A stretch of DNA of 64,000 nucleotides from Flavimaribacter sp039888615. GTDB lineage: Bacteria > Pseudomonadota > Alphaproteobacteria > Rhizobiales > Rhizobiaceae. Of the stretch, positions 1 to 7,508 are shown piece by piece. The position numbers and the translations under genes were made by a program. Numbering within the stretch: position 1 is the first letter of the stretch; each line of letters starts with the position of its first letter. The stretch lies in NCBI GenBank assembly GCA_039888615.1, contig JBDQQS010000013.1; one strand, 5' to 3'. The notes under the pieces were generated by a model. The model ran no database searches. It was not told the DNA's origin and saw only the letters and a list, made by a program, of their open reading frames with translations.

Positions 1-541
1 CAGAGCGCCAGCCGCGGCCGTCTATGACCTGTTCATTTGCGAGAACCGTCTGGTCGACCGGATCCCAGTTGACCTTGGACTGTTTTCTGTAAACCAGGCC
101 ATGATCGAGAAAATCCAGAAACAATTGCTGCTGGTGATGGTAATATTCTACGTCGCAAGTGGCGAATTCGCGCGACCAGTCGAGCGACAGGCCCATCGAT
201 TTCAATTGGGCCCGCATTGTGTCGATATTGCCGTAGGTCCATTCCTTCGGATGAACCTTGTTTTGCATGGCGGCGTTTTCCGCCGGCATGCCGAAGGCGT
301 CCCAGCCCATGGGATGCAGCACGTTATGGCCGCGGGCGCGCTTGTAGCGCGCGACAACATCGCCCATGGCGTAGTTGCGCACATGGCCCATGTGAATGCG
401 TCCTGAAGGATAGGGAAACATCTCGAGGACATAGTATTTCGGGCGCGGGTCGTCATTGGCCGTTTCGAACAGCCGTTGTTCCTGCCAAATTTTTTGCCAA
501 CGCGGTTCGGCGTCGCGCGGATTGTAACGCTCAATGGCCAT
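1..541 (-). CDS. leuS: Leucyl-tRNA synthetase, N-terminal 180 residues (runs off the window)
   Basis: Charges tRNA-Leu with leucine in the cytoplasm. Reading the minus strand from the ATG at 541 gives MAIERYNPRDAEPRWQKIWQ, then the class I signature FPYPSGRIHMGHVRNY around residues 42-57 with the HIGH-type HMGH motif, and the GWDAFGMPAE segment typical of LeuS. The frame is open to the left edge, so the editing domain and the KMSKS loop lie outside the window. It is divergent from the YggS-family gene, with about 225 bases between them; an 8-base inverted repeat sits in its leader. Family assignment is secure from the motifs. Confidence 0.97.
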   Translation of the reverse strand, partial: MAIERYNPRDAEPRWQKIWQEQRLFETANDDPRPKYYVLEMFPYPSGRIHMGHVRNYAMGDVVARYKRARGHNVLHPMGWDAFGMPAENAAMQNKVHPKEWTYGNIDTMRAQLKSMGLSLDWSREFATCDVEYYHHQQQLFLDFLDHGLVYRKQSKVNWDPVDQTVLANEQVIDGRGWRS

Positions 542-571
542 AAAAGGTGGGATCCGTAGTCTTCCACAAGT

Positions 572-594
572 TTTCGTGGACCTTCACCACGAAA
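572..594 (-). promoter_or_regulatory. Inverted repeat in the leuS leader
   Basis: The 225 bases between leuS and the YggS-type gene hold a perfect 8-base inverted repeat, TTTCGTGG and CCACGAAA with a 7-base spacer, 31-53 bases upstream of the leuS start. As RNA it would make a stable hairpin in the leuS leader; as DNA it could be an operator. No leader peptide or T-box features are visible. Role unknown. Confidence 0.35.
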
Positions 595-766
595 CCCGGC
601 AAGGGTCAACCGTGAAGTCGAAGCAACGTCCAGTAAAATCGGCGATATTCCATTGTCCCGTGATACCGTCTATGAACCAATGACCAGCGGAGGACGGGCT
701 GACATCGGCAAGGACCTATGGCGTTTTGTCGTACCCAAGTAAGGAAAGGAAACCGAAATCCACGAT

Positions 767-1435
767 ATGAGCGAGCAACTCAAGGCGGTGAAATCGAATA
801 TAGCGGCGGCGGAGCGTTCGGCCGGGCGGAAAGAGGGCTCGGTCACACTGGTCGCCGTGTCGAAGACCTTCGACGCAGACGACATTCGACCCGTCATCGA
901 CGCCGGTCAGCGTATTTTCGGTGAAAATCGGGTCCAAGAGGCCCAATCCAAGTGGCCCGGCTTCAGGGAAGAGTATCCCGATATCGAATTGCATCTGATC
1001 GGGCCACTGCAGTCCAACAAGACAGCCGATGCCGTCGCCCTGTTTGATGTCATCGAGACCGTAGATCGCGAAAAGATCGCCAAAACGATCGCAGAAGAAT
1101 CGCGCAGACAGGGTCGTGCGCCAAGGCTTTATATACAGGTCAACACAGGATCGGAACCGCAGAAGGCGGGCGTAGCGTCGGACCAGGCGTTGGATTTCGT
1201 CAATCTGTGTCGCAATACCTATGGCCTCGCCATAGATGGATTGATGTGCATCCCGCCTTTTGACGAAAATCCGGGGCCGCATTTCGCTTTGCTGGAAAAA
1301 CTCGGTCAGGAGGCGGGTCTTGAAAAGCTGTCTATGGGCATGTCCGCGGATTACGAGACCGCAGTCGCATTCGGCGCCACCTCGGTTAGGGTCGGGTCGG
1401 CGATATTCGGCGTGCGCGACAAGAAGACCGGATAA
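767..1435 (+). CDS. YggS/PROSC-family pyridoxal 5'-phosphate homeostasis protein
   Basis: A 222-residue PLP-binding protein of the YggS (PLPBP) family. The fold is that of the alanine racemase N-terminal barrel, without the second domain. The cofactor lysine is expected at K33 in the TLVAVSKTF segment; the family pattern continues with FGENRVQEAQ, HLIGPLQSNK and the late SMGMSADYE...VRVGSAIFG block. The family carries no known enzymatic activity; it buffers PLP and influences amino- and keto-acid pools. The start ATG at 767 follows a purine-rich stretch. leuS divergent with a yggS-type gene is a common alphaproteobacterial neighbourhood. The assignment is firm; the physiological role is from family knowledge. 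Confidence 0.93.
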   Translation: MSEQLKAVKSNIAAAERSAGRKEGSVTLVAVSKTFDADDIRPVIDAGQRIFGENRVQEAQSKWPGFREEYPDIELHLIGPLQSNKTADAVALFDVIETVDREKIAKTIAEESRRQGRAPRLYIQVNTGSEPQKAGVASDQALDFVNLCRNTYGLAIDGLMCIPPFDENPGPHFALLEKLGQEAGLEKLSMGMSADYETAVAFGATSVRVGSAIFGVRDKKTG

Positions 1436-1510
1436 GCCGATGGTTTGATTTACGTCATGGCGGCTTTCCGATAACCGAATTCTCATAAAGGTCATGAACG
1501 GGAGGAGATA

Positions 1511-3430
1511 ATGACGAGCAGGTATCCGTCAGAGTACCGGCGCTGGAGCGAGGATCCGGAGGCGTTCTGGGCTGAAGCCGCCAAGGCGATCGACTGGTTT
1601 GAACCGTGGGACAGCGTTTTCGACGCACAGGCCGGCGTTTATGGACGCTGGTTTAATGGCGCCAAAACAAACACGTGCTACAATTGCGTTGATCGGCACA
1701 TTCAGAACGGACGCGGCGACCGGACGGCGCTGATCTATGACAGCCCGATAACTGGGGCGAAGAAGGCATTCACCTTTCTAGACCTGCGAGACGAGGTCGC
1801 GACACTTGCCGCGGTTATCCGCGATCTGGGCGTTTCCAAAGGGGATCGGGTCATCATCTATATGCCGATGACGCCAGAAGCGGTGTTCGCAATGCTCGCC
1901 TGCGCGCGTATCGGGGCAATCCACTCCGTGGTGTTCGGCGGCTTCGCCGGTCCGGAACTGGCGACGCGACTGGACGACGCCAAGCCTGATCTCATCATTG
2001 CGGCCTCCTGTGGCATCGAACCGGGGCGGATCGTTCCCTATAAACCCATGCTTGACGAGGCGATCGACCTCGCCTCGCACAAGCCGCGCGCCTGTCTTGT
2101 CCATCAGCGCGAAGAGCACGAATGCGATCTCATAGACGGTCGCGACGTGGATTTCACCAGTGCGATGGAAAGCGCGCGCGCTACTGGCCAGAGCGCCGAT
2201 TGTGAGCCGGTCGAGGCAACCGATCCGCTTTATATTCTCTACACGTCCGGAACCACCGGTCAGCCGAAGGGCGTGGTGCGCGACAATGGCGGCCACATGG
2301 TTGCGCTCGCTTGGTCCATGAACGCCATTTATGGAATGCAGCCTGGCGAAGTCTTCTGGGCGGCGTCTGATGTCGGCTGGGTGGTCGGCCATTCCTACAT
2401 CGTTTACGCGCCGCTGCTGAACGGCAACGCTACGGTGCTGTTCGAGGGCAAGCCGGTTGGAACGCCGGATGCCGGAACTTTCTGGAGAGTCATCGCAGAA
2501 CACAAGGTTGCGGCGCTGTTTACGGCGCCGACGGCCTTCCGGGCGATCAAGAAGGAGGATCCGGAAGGAAAATTCATCGCCGGGCACGACCTCGATCATT
2601 TCCGAACGCTGTTTTTAGCCGGCGAACGCGCCGATCCGGACACGATTGAATGGGCGCGCACCAATTTGGGCGTTCCGGTCATCGATCACTGGTGGCAGAC
2701 CGAAACGGGATGGACCATTGCGGGCAACCCCGTGGGACTTGGCGCATTGACCGTCAAACCCGGTTCCTCGACGGTTGCAATGCCGGGCTACGATATCAGG
2801 ATCCTCGATGACGCCGGTCATCCGGTCGAGGACGGAAAACTCGGTAATATCGTCGTGAAACTTCCGTTGCCGCCCGGATGCCTGCCAACCTTGTGGAACG
2901 CGGATTCCCGGTTTCAGGACACCTATCTCGCGGAATTTCCAGGTTACTACAAGACCGCCGACGCGGGCTATGTCGACGCCGACGGATACCTGTTCATCAT
3001 GGCCCGCACGGACGACATCATCAATGTGGCGGGTCACCGGCTGTCGACCGGCGCCATGGAAGAGGTTATCGCCGGCCATCCAGATGTCGCCGAATGCGCG
3101 GTGATCGGCATTGAGGATCAATTGAAGGGACAGATTCCTGTCGGCTTCGTGATACTCAACACCGGCGTCACTCGGTCGCCGGAGGAAATCGAGCAGGAGC
3201 TGGTCCGCGAAGTCCGCACCCATATCGGCCCGGTCGCGGCCTTCAAGGTCGCCATTGTTGTCAATCGGTTGCCGAAGACCCGATCTGGAAAGATATTGCG
3301 TGGAACCATGCAGAAGATCGCCGACGGCCAGGAGTGGAAGACGCCAGCGACGATCGACGATCCTGCTATCCTGACAGAAATAGACGATGCACTCAGTGCG
3401 CGCGGCTTTGCCAAGAAGGTTGCGCCTTAG
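1511..3430 (+). CDS. prpE: Propionyl-CoA synthetase (acetyl-CoA synthetase family)
   Basis: A 639-residue AMP-forming acyl-CoA synthetase. It activates propionate (or a similar short acid) to the CoA thioester through an acyl-adenylate. Visible signatures are the P-loop-like YTSGTTGQPKG, the WWQTETGW segment, the hinge region YFKTADAGY-like sequence and the C-terminal KTRSGKILRG containing the adenylation lysine that protein acetylases modify in this family. The N-terminal ACAS domain starts with YRRWSEDPEAFWAE. It resembles the PrpE/ACSS3 branch, not AcsA, which is also present at 29.9-31.8 kb. A strong GGGAGGAG ribosome site precedes the ATG at 1511. It stands alone with no prpBCD genes nearby, so the substrate is inferred from family resemblance. 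Confidence 0.88.
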   Translation: MTSRYPSEYRRWSEDPEAFWAEAAKAIDWFEPWDSVFDAQAGVYGRWFNGAKTNTCYNCVDRHIQNGRGDRTALIYDSPITGAKKAFTFLDLRDEVATLAAVIRDLGVSKGDRVIIYMPMTPEAVFAMLACARIGAIHSVVFGGFAGPELATRLDDAKPDLIIAASCGIEPGRIVPYKPMLDEAIDLASHKPRACLVHQREEHECDLIDGRDVDFTSAMESARATGQSADCEPVEATDPLYILYTSGTTGQPKGVVRDNGGHMVALAWSMNAIYGMQPGEVFWAASDVGWVVGHSYIVYAPLLNGNATVLFEGKPVGTPDAGTFWRVIAEHKVAALFTAPTAFRAIKKEDPEGKFIAGHDLDHFRTLFLAGERADPDTIEWARTNLGVPVIDHWWQTETGWTIAGNPVGLGALTVKPGSSTVAMPGYDIRILDDAGHPVEDGKLGNIVVKLPLPPGCLPTLWNADSRFQDTYLAEFPGYYKTADAGYVDADGYLFIMARTDDIINVAGHRLSTGAMEEVIAGHPDVAECAVIGIEDQLKGQIPVGFVILNTGVTRSPEEIEQELVREVRTHIGPVAAFKVAIVVNRLPKTRSGKILRGTMQKIADGQEWKTPATIDDPAILTEIDDALSARGFAKKVAP

Positions 3431-3519
3431 GCGCAATCCGCCCGAAACAGCGGTTTTGCGGCATTGGACTATGGCTCCGCCAAGCGACGGCTTGTCAAAA
3501 CTATACGATATGGCACGAT

Positions 3520-3545
3520 CCTCCTGACAGGATGCTGTCAGGAGG
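3520..3545. promoter_or_regulatory. Perfect 11-base palindrome upstream of the VOC gene; likely operator
   Basis: CCTCCTGACAG and CTGTCAGGAGG face each other over the 4-base spacer GATG, 41 bases before the VOC start. The arms are perfect. A position in the promoter region next to a WYL-type regulator gene suggests a regulator binding site; a hairpin role in the RNA is also possible. No consensus -35/-10 pair is clear. Confidence 0.6.
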
Positions 3546-3586
3546 GGTGTGCGATAGTTCTCCCGTCAAACAGCAAGGAGACAATC

Positions 3587-3961
3587 ATGCCCGATACACT
3601 TCCCCAGAACGCCATCGTCTGGTTTGAAATTCCGGTCAGCGATTTCGCAGCCGCCCAGTCTTTCTACAACACCGTTTTCAAAACCAAACTGGTCGTCAAC
3701 GAAACCGACGCCAATCCTATTGCCGTATTTCCCTGCGAGAACCCGCAGAACGGGATCGGAGGTCACATTTACGTGGGCAAGGCGGCGGACGCCGGCAAGG
3801 GGGTCACCGTGCATCTCGCCGCGCCGGATTCCGTAGAGGAAACGATGGATCGGCTAGTCGCCCAGCGTGGCAAGATCGTGTCGGACATTATCTCAATTCC
3901 GGCTGGCCGCTTCGTCTATTGTCTCGACCCGGACGGCAACAGCATCAGCGTCTTCAAATGA
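3587..3961 (+). CDS. VOC-family (glyoxalase/bleomycin-resistance fold) protein
   Basis: A 124-residue single-module VOC protein. It opens with the beta-alpha-beta pattern NAIVWFEIPVSDFAAAQSFYNTVF and ends with the paired motif FVYCLDPDGNSISVFK, where the last metal-type ligand of the fold would lie. The start is placed at ATG 3587 after AGGAGACAATC; a longer upstream reading would translate the palindrome and has no ribosome site. Substrate unknown: members of this class include glyoxalases, dioxygenases and metal- or antibiotic-binding proteins. It is bracketed by a palindromic operator-like site and by a stem-loop terminator, and is followed by a WYL regulator on the same strand, a pairing that suggests regulator and target. 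Confidence 0.85.
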   Translation: MPDTLPQNAIVWFEIPVSDFAAAQSFYNTVFKTKLVVNETDANPIAVFPCENPQNGIGGHIYVGKAADAGKGVTVHLAAPDSVEETMDRLVAQRGKIVSDIISIPAGRFVYCLDPDGNSISVFK

Positions 3962-3981
3962 TCTCACAGGGTCCTGTGAGA
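3962..3981. repeat. Short perfect inverted repeat after the VOC stop codon
   Basis: TCTCACAGG and CCTGTGAGA are separated by GT, directly after the VOC stop. It could be a second operator for the regulator gene that follows, or the first of two consecutive stem-loops at the transcript end. Confidence 0.45.
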
Positions 3982-3984
3982 CAG

Positions 3985-4012
3985 GGCAACCGGACCGGCT
4001 CCGGTTGCCTTT
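3985..4012 (+). terminator. Intrinsic terminator between the VOC gene and the WYL regulator
   Basis: A 10-base perfect GC-rich stem, GGCAACCGGA / TCCGGTTGCC with loop CCGGC, is followed by TTT. It sits only 16 bases before the regulator start, so part of the transcription could stop here and make regulator expression sub-stoichiometric. The T tract is short. Confidence 0.6.
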
Positions 4013-4028
4013 GCGGATGAGGTAGGGC

Positions 4029-4739
4029 ATGCGCCGCGCTGACCGTCTTTTTCAAATCGTCCAGCATTTACGCGGCGGACGCCTCGTAACAGCAGCCGAT
4101 CTGGCGCAACGGCTCGAGGTGTCCGAACGCACCATCTACCGCGATATGGCGGATCTGCAGTCGACGGGCGTGCCCATCGAAGGAGAAGCCGGCGTCGGCT
4201 ACATCATGCGGGAGGGATTCGACCTCCCGCCGCTCATGTTCACGCGCGACGAAATCGTCGCCCTGGTGACCGGCGCAAGGTTGGCGCGCGCCTGGGGCGG
4301 GATTGCGATCGCCAACGCTGCGCAGGAAGCGCTGGTCAAAATCGAGGCCGTGCTGCCGGATAAAGAGCGTCGCCGGATCGCGCACACGCAGATTCATGCG
4401 CCGCACTTCATGATGCCAAATACGGTGCGCGAACTGTTTGACCTGCTGGAGCGGGCGGCCGACGAGCGCAAGACGCTCGCGATCGACTATGCGGACGCGG
4501 AAGGAAGCCCGACAACGCGGCGTATCCGTCCGCTGGCGCTGCTATTTTGGGGAAAGGTCTGGACGCTCGCGGCCTGGTGCGAAATGCGCAATGATTTCAG
4601 GACCTTTCGTATCGATCGCATGGTGCGTGTCGCGCCGACTGGCGAGACATTCCGGCTGGAACGCGGGCAGTTGCTGTCCGACTATTACCGGCGCGTCGAA
4701 GATCGCCGAGGCGGCTCCCTGAAAGACTATATCGAATAG
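4029..4739 (+). CDS. YafY-type transcriptional regulator (HTH + WYL domain)
   Basis: A 236-residue DNA-binding regulator. Residues about 1-60 form a DeoR/HTH_11-type winged helix (MRRADRLFQIVQHLRGG, then LAQRLEVSERTIYRDMADL as the recognition helix). Residues about 135-215 form the WYL sensor domain, with the variant WTLAAWCEMRNDFRTFRIDRM near its end. WYL domains sense small ligands or nucleic acid; the ligand here is unknown. It lies 67 bases after the VOC gene and probably controls it, given the two palindromes nearby. The ATG at 4029 is preceded by a GATGAGGTAGGGC ribosome site. Confident in the family, not in the target. Confidence 0.88.
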   Translation: MRRADRLFQIVQHLRGGRLVTAADLAQRLEVSERTIYRDMADLQSTGVPIEGEAGVGYIMREGFDLPPLMFTRDEIVALVTGARLARAWGGIAIANAAQEALVKIEAVLPDKERRRIAHTQIHAPHFMMPNTVRELFDLLERAADERKTLAIDYADAEGSPTTRRIRPLALLFWGKVWTLAAWCEMRNDFRTFRIDRMVRVAPTGETFRLERGQLLSDYYRRVEDRRGGSLKDYIE

Positions 4740-4750
4740 CGGTCCGGTGG

Positions 4751-4957
4751 TTATTGCTCGGACAGTTTCATGTCCGGTTCGTAGACTTTTCCGGCCACTG
4801 TTTTTATGACGGCCTGCGCACATCGCATCTGCCCGCCCTTGTCATCAAAGGCATATACTGGAGAGCCGTGCAGTTCCCATCCGTGGTTAAGGGCTTTAGT
4901 GACCTTGTGGCAGAAGCTGGAATCATCCGGTCCTGTAAGCAGGCGATAGAGTTGCAC
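4751..4957 (-). CDS. DUF1737 small protein
   Basis: A 68-residue cytoplasmic protein matching the DUF1737 pattern: MQLYRLLTGPDDSSFCHKV at the start, KALNHGWELHGSPVYAFD in the middle, a cysteine-glutamine-alanine-valine step, and the ending EPDMKLSEQ. Function unknown. It begins two bases after the stop of the CitE-like lyase upstream on the same strand, so the two are almost certainly co-transcribed. The size is normal for the family. Confidence 0.85.
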   Translation of the reverse strand: MQLYRLLTGPDDSSFCHKVTKALNHGWELHGSPVYAFDDKGGQMRCAQAVIKTVAGKVYEPDMKLSEQ

Positions 4958-4959
4958 AA

Positions 4960-5859
4960 TCAGTTCTCCTGTAAACTGGCCTTGGCGAGCAGCGTCTCGG
5001 CTTGCTGCAGATGGAGCCGCTCCACCATTTTGCCATCCAGGCTGATAACGCCCTTGCCGGCATGCTCGGGAGTCGAAAAAGCGTCGACGATGCGACGAGC
5101 GGCGGCGATATCCTTCTCGGATACCCCGAATTCCGAATTTGCAGGCCCGATCTGGTTGGGGTGGATCAAGGTCTTCCCGTCAAATCCCATCTGTCGGCCC
5201 TGTCGACATTCCTCAGTGATGCGCTCCGCGTCCCTGAATTCATTCGATACGCCATCCAGCGCGTCCAGCCCCGCCAACCGCGCGCACAATACAATTTCCA
5301 ACAGCCATGGCGTAAGAAAGGCGCGGTCGGGAGTCAGCGCGGTTCCAGTGTCTTTTGCAAGGTCGTTGGTTCCGGCGACGAGACAATCAAGGCGGGTGGG
5401 CCTTTTCAGAGCTGCCTCCGATATGTGGCGACAGCGTGCGATTCCTGCCGGCGTTTCGATCATGGCCCAAATGCGGAGGCTGTCCGGGGCGTCAAGGGAC
5501 GCAAGATTTGCCTCCACATCGAGAATGTCCTCCGGTGAAGAGACTTTAGGCATCAGCACAGCGTCCGGCCGGCATGCGACAGCCACCGCAAGATCCACTT
5601 CTCCCCAGGGCGTATCGAGAGCGTTTACGCGAATGACGCGCTCGCCACGGGCCTCCGGGGCGCCAGAAAAATAGTGCGTCAGCGTTTGGCGGGCCGTCTC
5701 CTTGTCGTCCGGAGAAACGGAATCTTCCAGATCGATGATGTAGCTGTCAGCGGCGAGGTCGCCGATCTTTGCGAGCGCGCGGACATTGCTGGCCGGAACA
5801 TAGAGCGCCGAACGTCGTGAACGCGCGGGGCGGTGTGGCATGGCGGTTTTGCTGGTCAT
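4960..5859 (-). CDS. CitE-like CoA ester lyase (HpcH/HpaI aldolase family)
   Basis: A 299-residue TIM-barrel lyase of the citrate lyase beta-subunit-like group, which cleaves or forms malyl-CoA-type thioesters or hydrolyses them. Seen: RRSALYVPASNVRALAK at the N-terminus, the IDLEDSVSPDDK segment with metal-binding acidic residues, VMIPK-like VLMPKVSSPED, the IETPAGI motif, and the GFDGKTLIHPNQI block. The start is put at ATG 5859 (MTSKTAMPHR); a longer frame reaching 6003 lacks a ribosome site and family similarity. Stand-alone CitE-like proteins include malyl-CoA lyases and (3S)-malyl-CoA thioesterases; which one this is cannot be told. Operonic with the DUF1737 gene. Confidence 0.85.
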   Translation of the reverse strand: MTSKTAMPHRPARSRRSALYVPASNVRALAKIGDLAADSYIIDLEDSVSPDDKETARQTLTHYFSGAPEARGERVIRVNALDTPWGEVDLAVAVACRPDAVLMPKVSSPEDILDVEANLASLDAPDSLRIWAMIETPAGIARCRHISEAALKRPTRLDCLVAGTNDLAKDTGTALTPDRAFLTPWLLEIVLCARLAGLDALDGVSNEFRDAERITEECRQGRQMGFDGKTLIHPNQIGPANSEFGVSEKDIAAARRIVDAFSTPEHAGKGVISLDGKMVERLHLQQAETLLAKASLQEN

Positions 5860-6018
5860 GATGATACTGGTTTCATGAGCGAAGCCACAGTGCAACAGCA
5901 ATCTGACGGAAATGTCATGTGTCGCCGGTTGAAACGGCTCCTCAAAATAGCCAATTGGATGACAGCCCTTCAAACAGATTGTCGGCTTCGCCGGCAACAG
6001 CAATTCAGGGGAAGTGTT

Positions 6019-6246
6019 ATGGATCAGGTTCGCTCTATCATCATTGGCGTTGCCGGTTTAGCCGTAGCGGTGGTCGCCGTTTTGGTGTTCGCTACGGTTG
6101 GCGTTGCAATGATCGGCCTTGCGTTCACGCTTGCAGGGGTCGGGCTGGTCGCGGCGCGTCTCCGGAACAGATCCGCCATGCGGGACAGTCGGCGTGGTGA
6201 TCCGCATATTTGGAACGACGGCCGGGGCACCATCATCGACATGTAG
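6019..6246 (+). CDS. Small membrane protein of unknown function
   Basis: A 75-residue protein starting at ATG 6019 behind CAGGGGAAG. It has two closely spaced hydrophobic stretches (about residues 6-27 and 29-45, rich in Val, Ala, Gly) and a basic, soluble C-terminal tail (RLRNRSAMRDSRRGDP...). That suggests a hairpin in the inner membrane with a cytoplasmic tail. No family recognised. It lies between the divergent CitE-like gene and leuD. A weak CAAGAA/TTCTTG stem and a T6 run at about 6258-6287 may end its transcript. Confidence 0.6.
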   Translation: MDQVRSIIIGVAGLAVAVVAVLVFATVGVAMIGLAFTLAGVGLVAARLRNRSAMRDSRRGDPHIWNDGRGTIIDM

Positions 6247-6322
6247 GCCTCCGACGGCAAGAATAGCTTCTTGAGCCCTTCTTTTTTCGCGAGAGCTTTG
6301 ATACATGCTTCGCATGCCTGCT

Positions 6323-6348
6323 GGCGGCCACTGTCTTTTCAGGCCGCC
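6323..6348 (+). promoter_or_regulatory. Stem-loop in the leuD leader
   Basis: GGCGGCC and GGCCGCC pair over a 12-base loop (ACTGTCTTTTCA) about 40 bases before the leuD start, preceded by a T6 run. A leucine-rich leader peptide was looked for and not found, so classical attenuation is not supported. Confidence 0.3.
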
Positions 6349-6386
6349 GCCGCCGCGGGGAAATGGATATTCAAGGATGTCTCGCC

Positions 6387-6992
6387 ATGAAGAAGTTCAG
6401 CCGCCTGACCGGCGTCGCCGCTCCGTTGCCGATCATCAATATCGACACGGATATGATCATCCCCAAGGATTATCTGAAGACCATCAAGAGGACTGGTCTT
6501 GGCGAAGGCCTTTTCGCAGAAATGCGCTACAATGAAGATCGCTCGCTGAACGAGGACTTCGTCCTCAACAAACAGGCCTACAAGAATGCGAGCATTCTGA
6601 TCGCTGGCGACAATTTCGGTTGCGGATCGTCGCGTGAGCACGCTCCGTGGGCTCTGATGGACTACGGTGTTCGTTGCATCATCTCAACCAGCTTTGCCGA
6701 TATCTTCTACAACAACAGTTTCAAGAACGGGTTGCTGCCGATCGTCGTCACGCCGGAAGAGCTGGACGCGCTGATGGATGATGCGTCGCGCGGCGCAAAT
6801 GCGACGATCACCGTTGATCTGGTTACCCAGGAAATTCACCGGCCCGACGGCGGCGCCATCAAGTTTTCGATTGATCCGTTCAAAAAGCATTGCCTGCTGA
6901 ACGGCCTCGACGATATCGGGCTTACCATGCAGAAAAGCCAGCATATCGACCGGCACGAGGATCATCTGGCCAATCACAGGCCCTGGCACTAG
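6387..6992 (+). CDS. leuD: 3-isopropylmalate dehydratase small subunit
   Basis: The 201-residue swivelling subunit of isopropylmalate isomerase, which with LeuC converts 2-isopropylmalate to 3-isopropylmalate in leucine synthesis. Typical features are IINIDTDMIIPKDYLK, the GDNFGCGSSREHAPWAL substrate-binding loop, and SFADIFYNNSFKNGLLPI. The start is taken at MKKFSRLTG (6387) after AAGGATGT; eight extra residues are possible from 6363. leuC is not in the window, a split usual in Rhizobiales. A RidA-like gene and leuB follow on the same strand within 520 bases. Confidence 0.95.
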   Translation: MKKFSRLTGVAAPLPIINIDTDMIIPKDYLKTIKRTGLGEGLFAEMRYNEDRSLNEDFVLNKQAYKNASILIAGDNFGCGSSREHAPWALMDYGVRCIISTSFADIFYNNSFKNGLLPIVVTPEELDALMDDASRGANATITVDLVTQEIHRPDGGAIKFSIDPFKKHCLLNGLDDIGLTMQKSQHIDRHEDHLANHRPWH

Positions 6993-7067
6993 TCACGACG
7001 AACGGTCCGGCCTGTCCGGGAGAGGCGGTTTGCCCGCCGATTCCGCCCCTTCTACTGCGGAGACGAG

Positions 7068-7469
7068 ATGCGCAAGTTGATTTCAACGGGCTCGCCACTG
7101 GAGAAGGCCGCCGGCTATTCGCGCGCTGTGGTCCAGGACAACTGGTGTTTTGTCGCCGGCACGACGGGCTATAATTACGACACGATGGTCATGCCCTCGA
7201 CAGTCGAGGAGCAAACGCGCAATGCGCTCTCAACCATCGAAAAGACGCTCGTTGAAGCCGGATTCGATCTCGCTAGCGTCGTACGGGCGCAATACATTAT
7301 AACGGATGCGGCAGACGCCGGCCGGGTTTTTCCCATTCTCGGCGAATTTTTCGGAGAAATCCGTCCCGCTGCGACAATGCTGGTCGCGGGCCTTGTCAGA
7401 CCGGAAATGCGCGTCGAAATCCAGGTTACAGCTTATCGGGGCGAAGGCGACGCCAACTTGCTGCTCTGA
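7068..7469 (+). CDS. RidA/YjgF-family enamine/imine deaminase
   Basis: A 133-residue RidA-type protein. The family hydrolyses reactive enamines and imines released by PLP enzymes and protects branched-chain amino acid synthesis. Seen: SGSP-like STGSPLEKAAGYSRAV at the start, the VVRAQYIITD helix-strand, and the signature RPAATMLVAGL...RVEIQVTAYRG. It is divergent from the short canonical RidA (about 128 residues) and closer to the subgroup named YjgH/Rid-like, so activity may differ. It lies between leuD and leuB, 39 bases before leuB, suggesting cotranscription with leucine biosynthesis. Confidence 0.85.
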   Translation: MRKLISTGSPLEKAAGYSRAVVQDNWCFVAGTTGYNYDTMVMPSTVEEQTRNALSTIEKTLVEAGFDLASVVRAQYIITDAADAGRVFPILGEFFGEIRPAATMLVAGLVRPEMRVEIQVTAYRGEGDANLLL

Positions 7470-7508
7470 TAGCGCGCTAAAGACAATTGCAATTGAAAGG
7501 GAATATCC

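Noticed and set aside
6247..6386. Leucine attenuator leader before leuD
   Set aside because: A stem-loop exists, but the only small ORF there (from 6305) is not leucine-rich.
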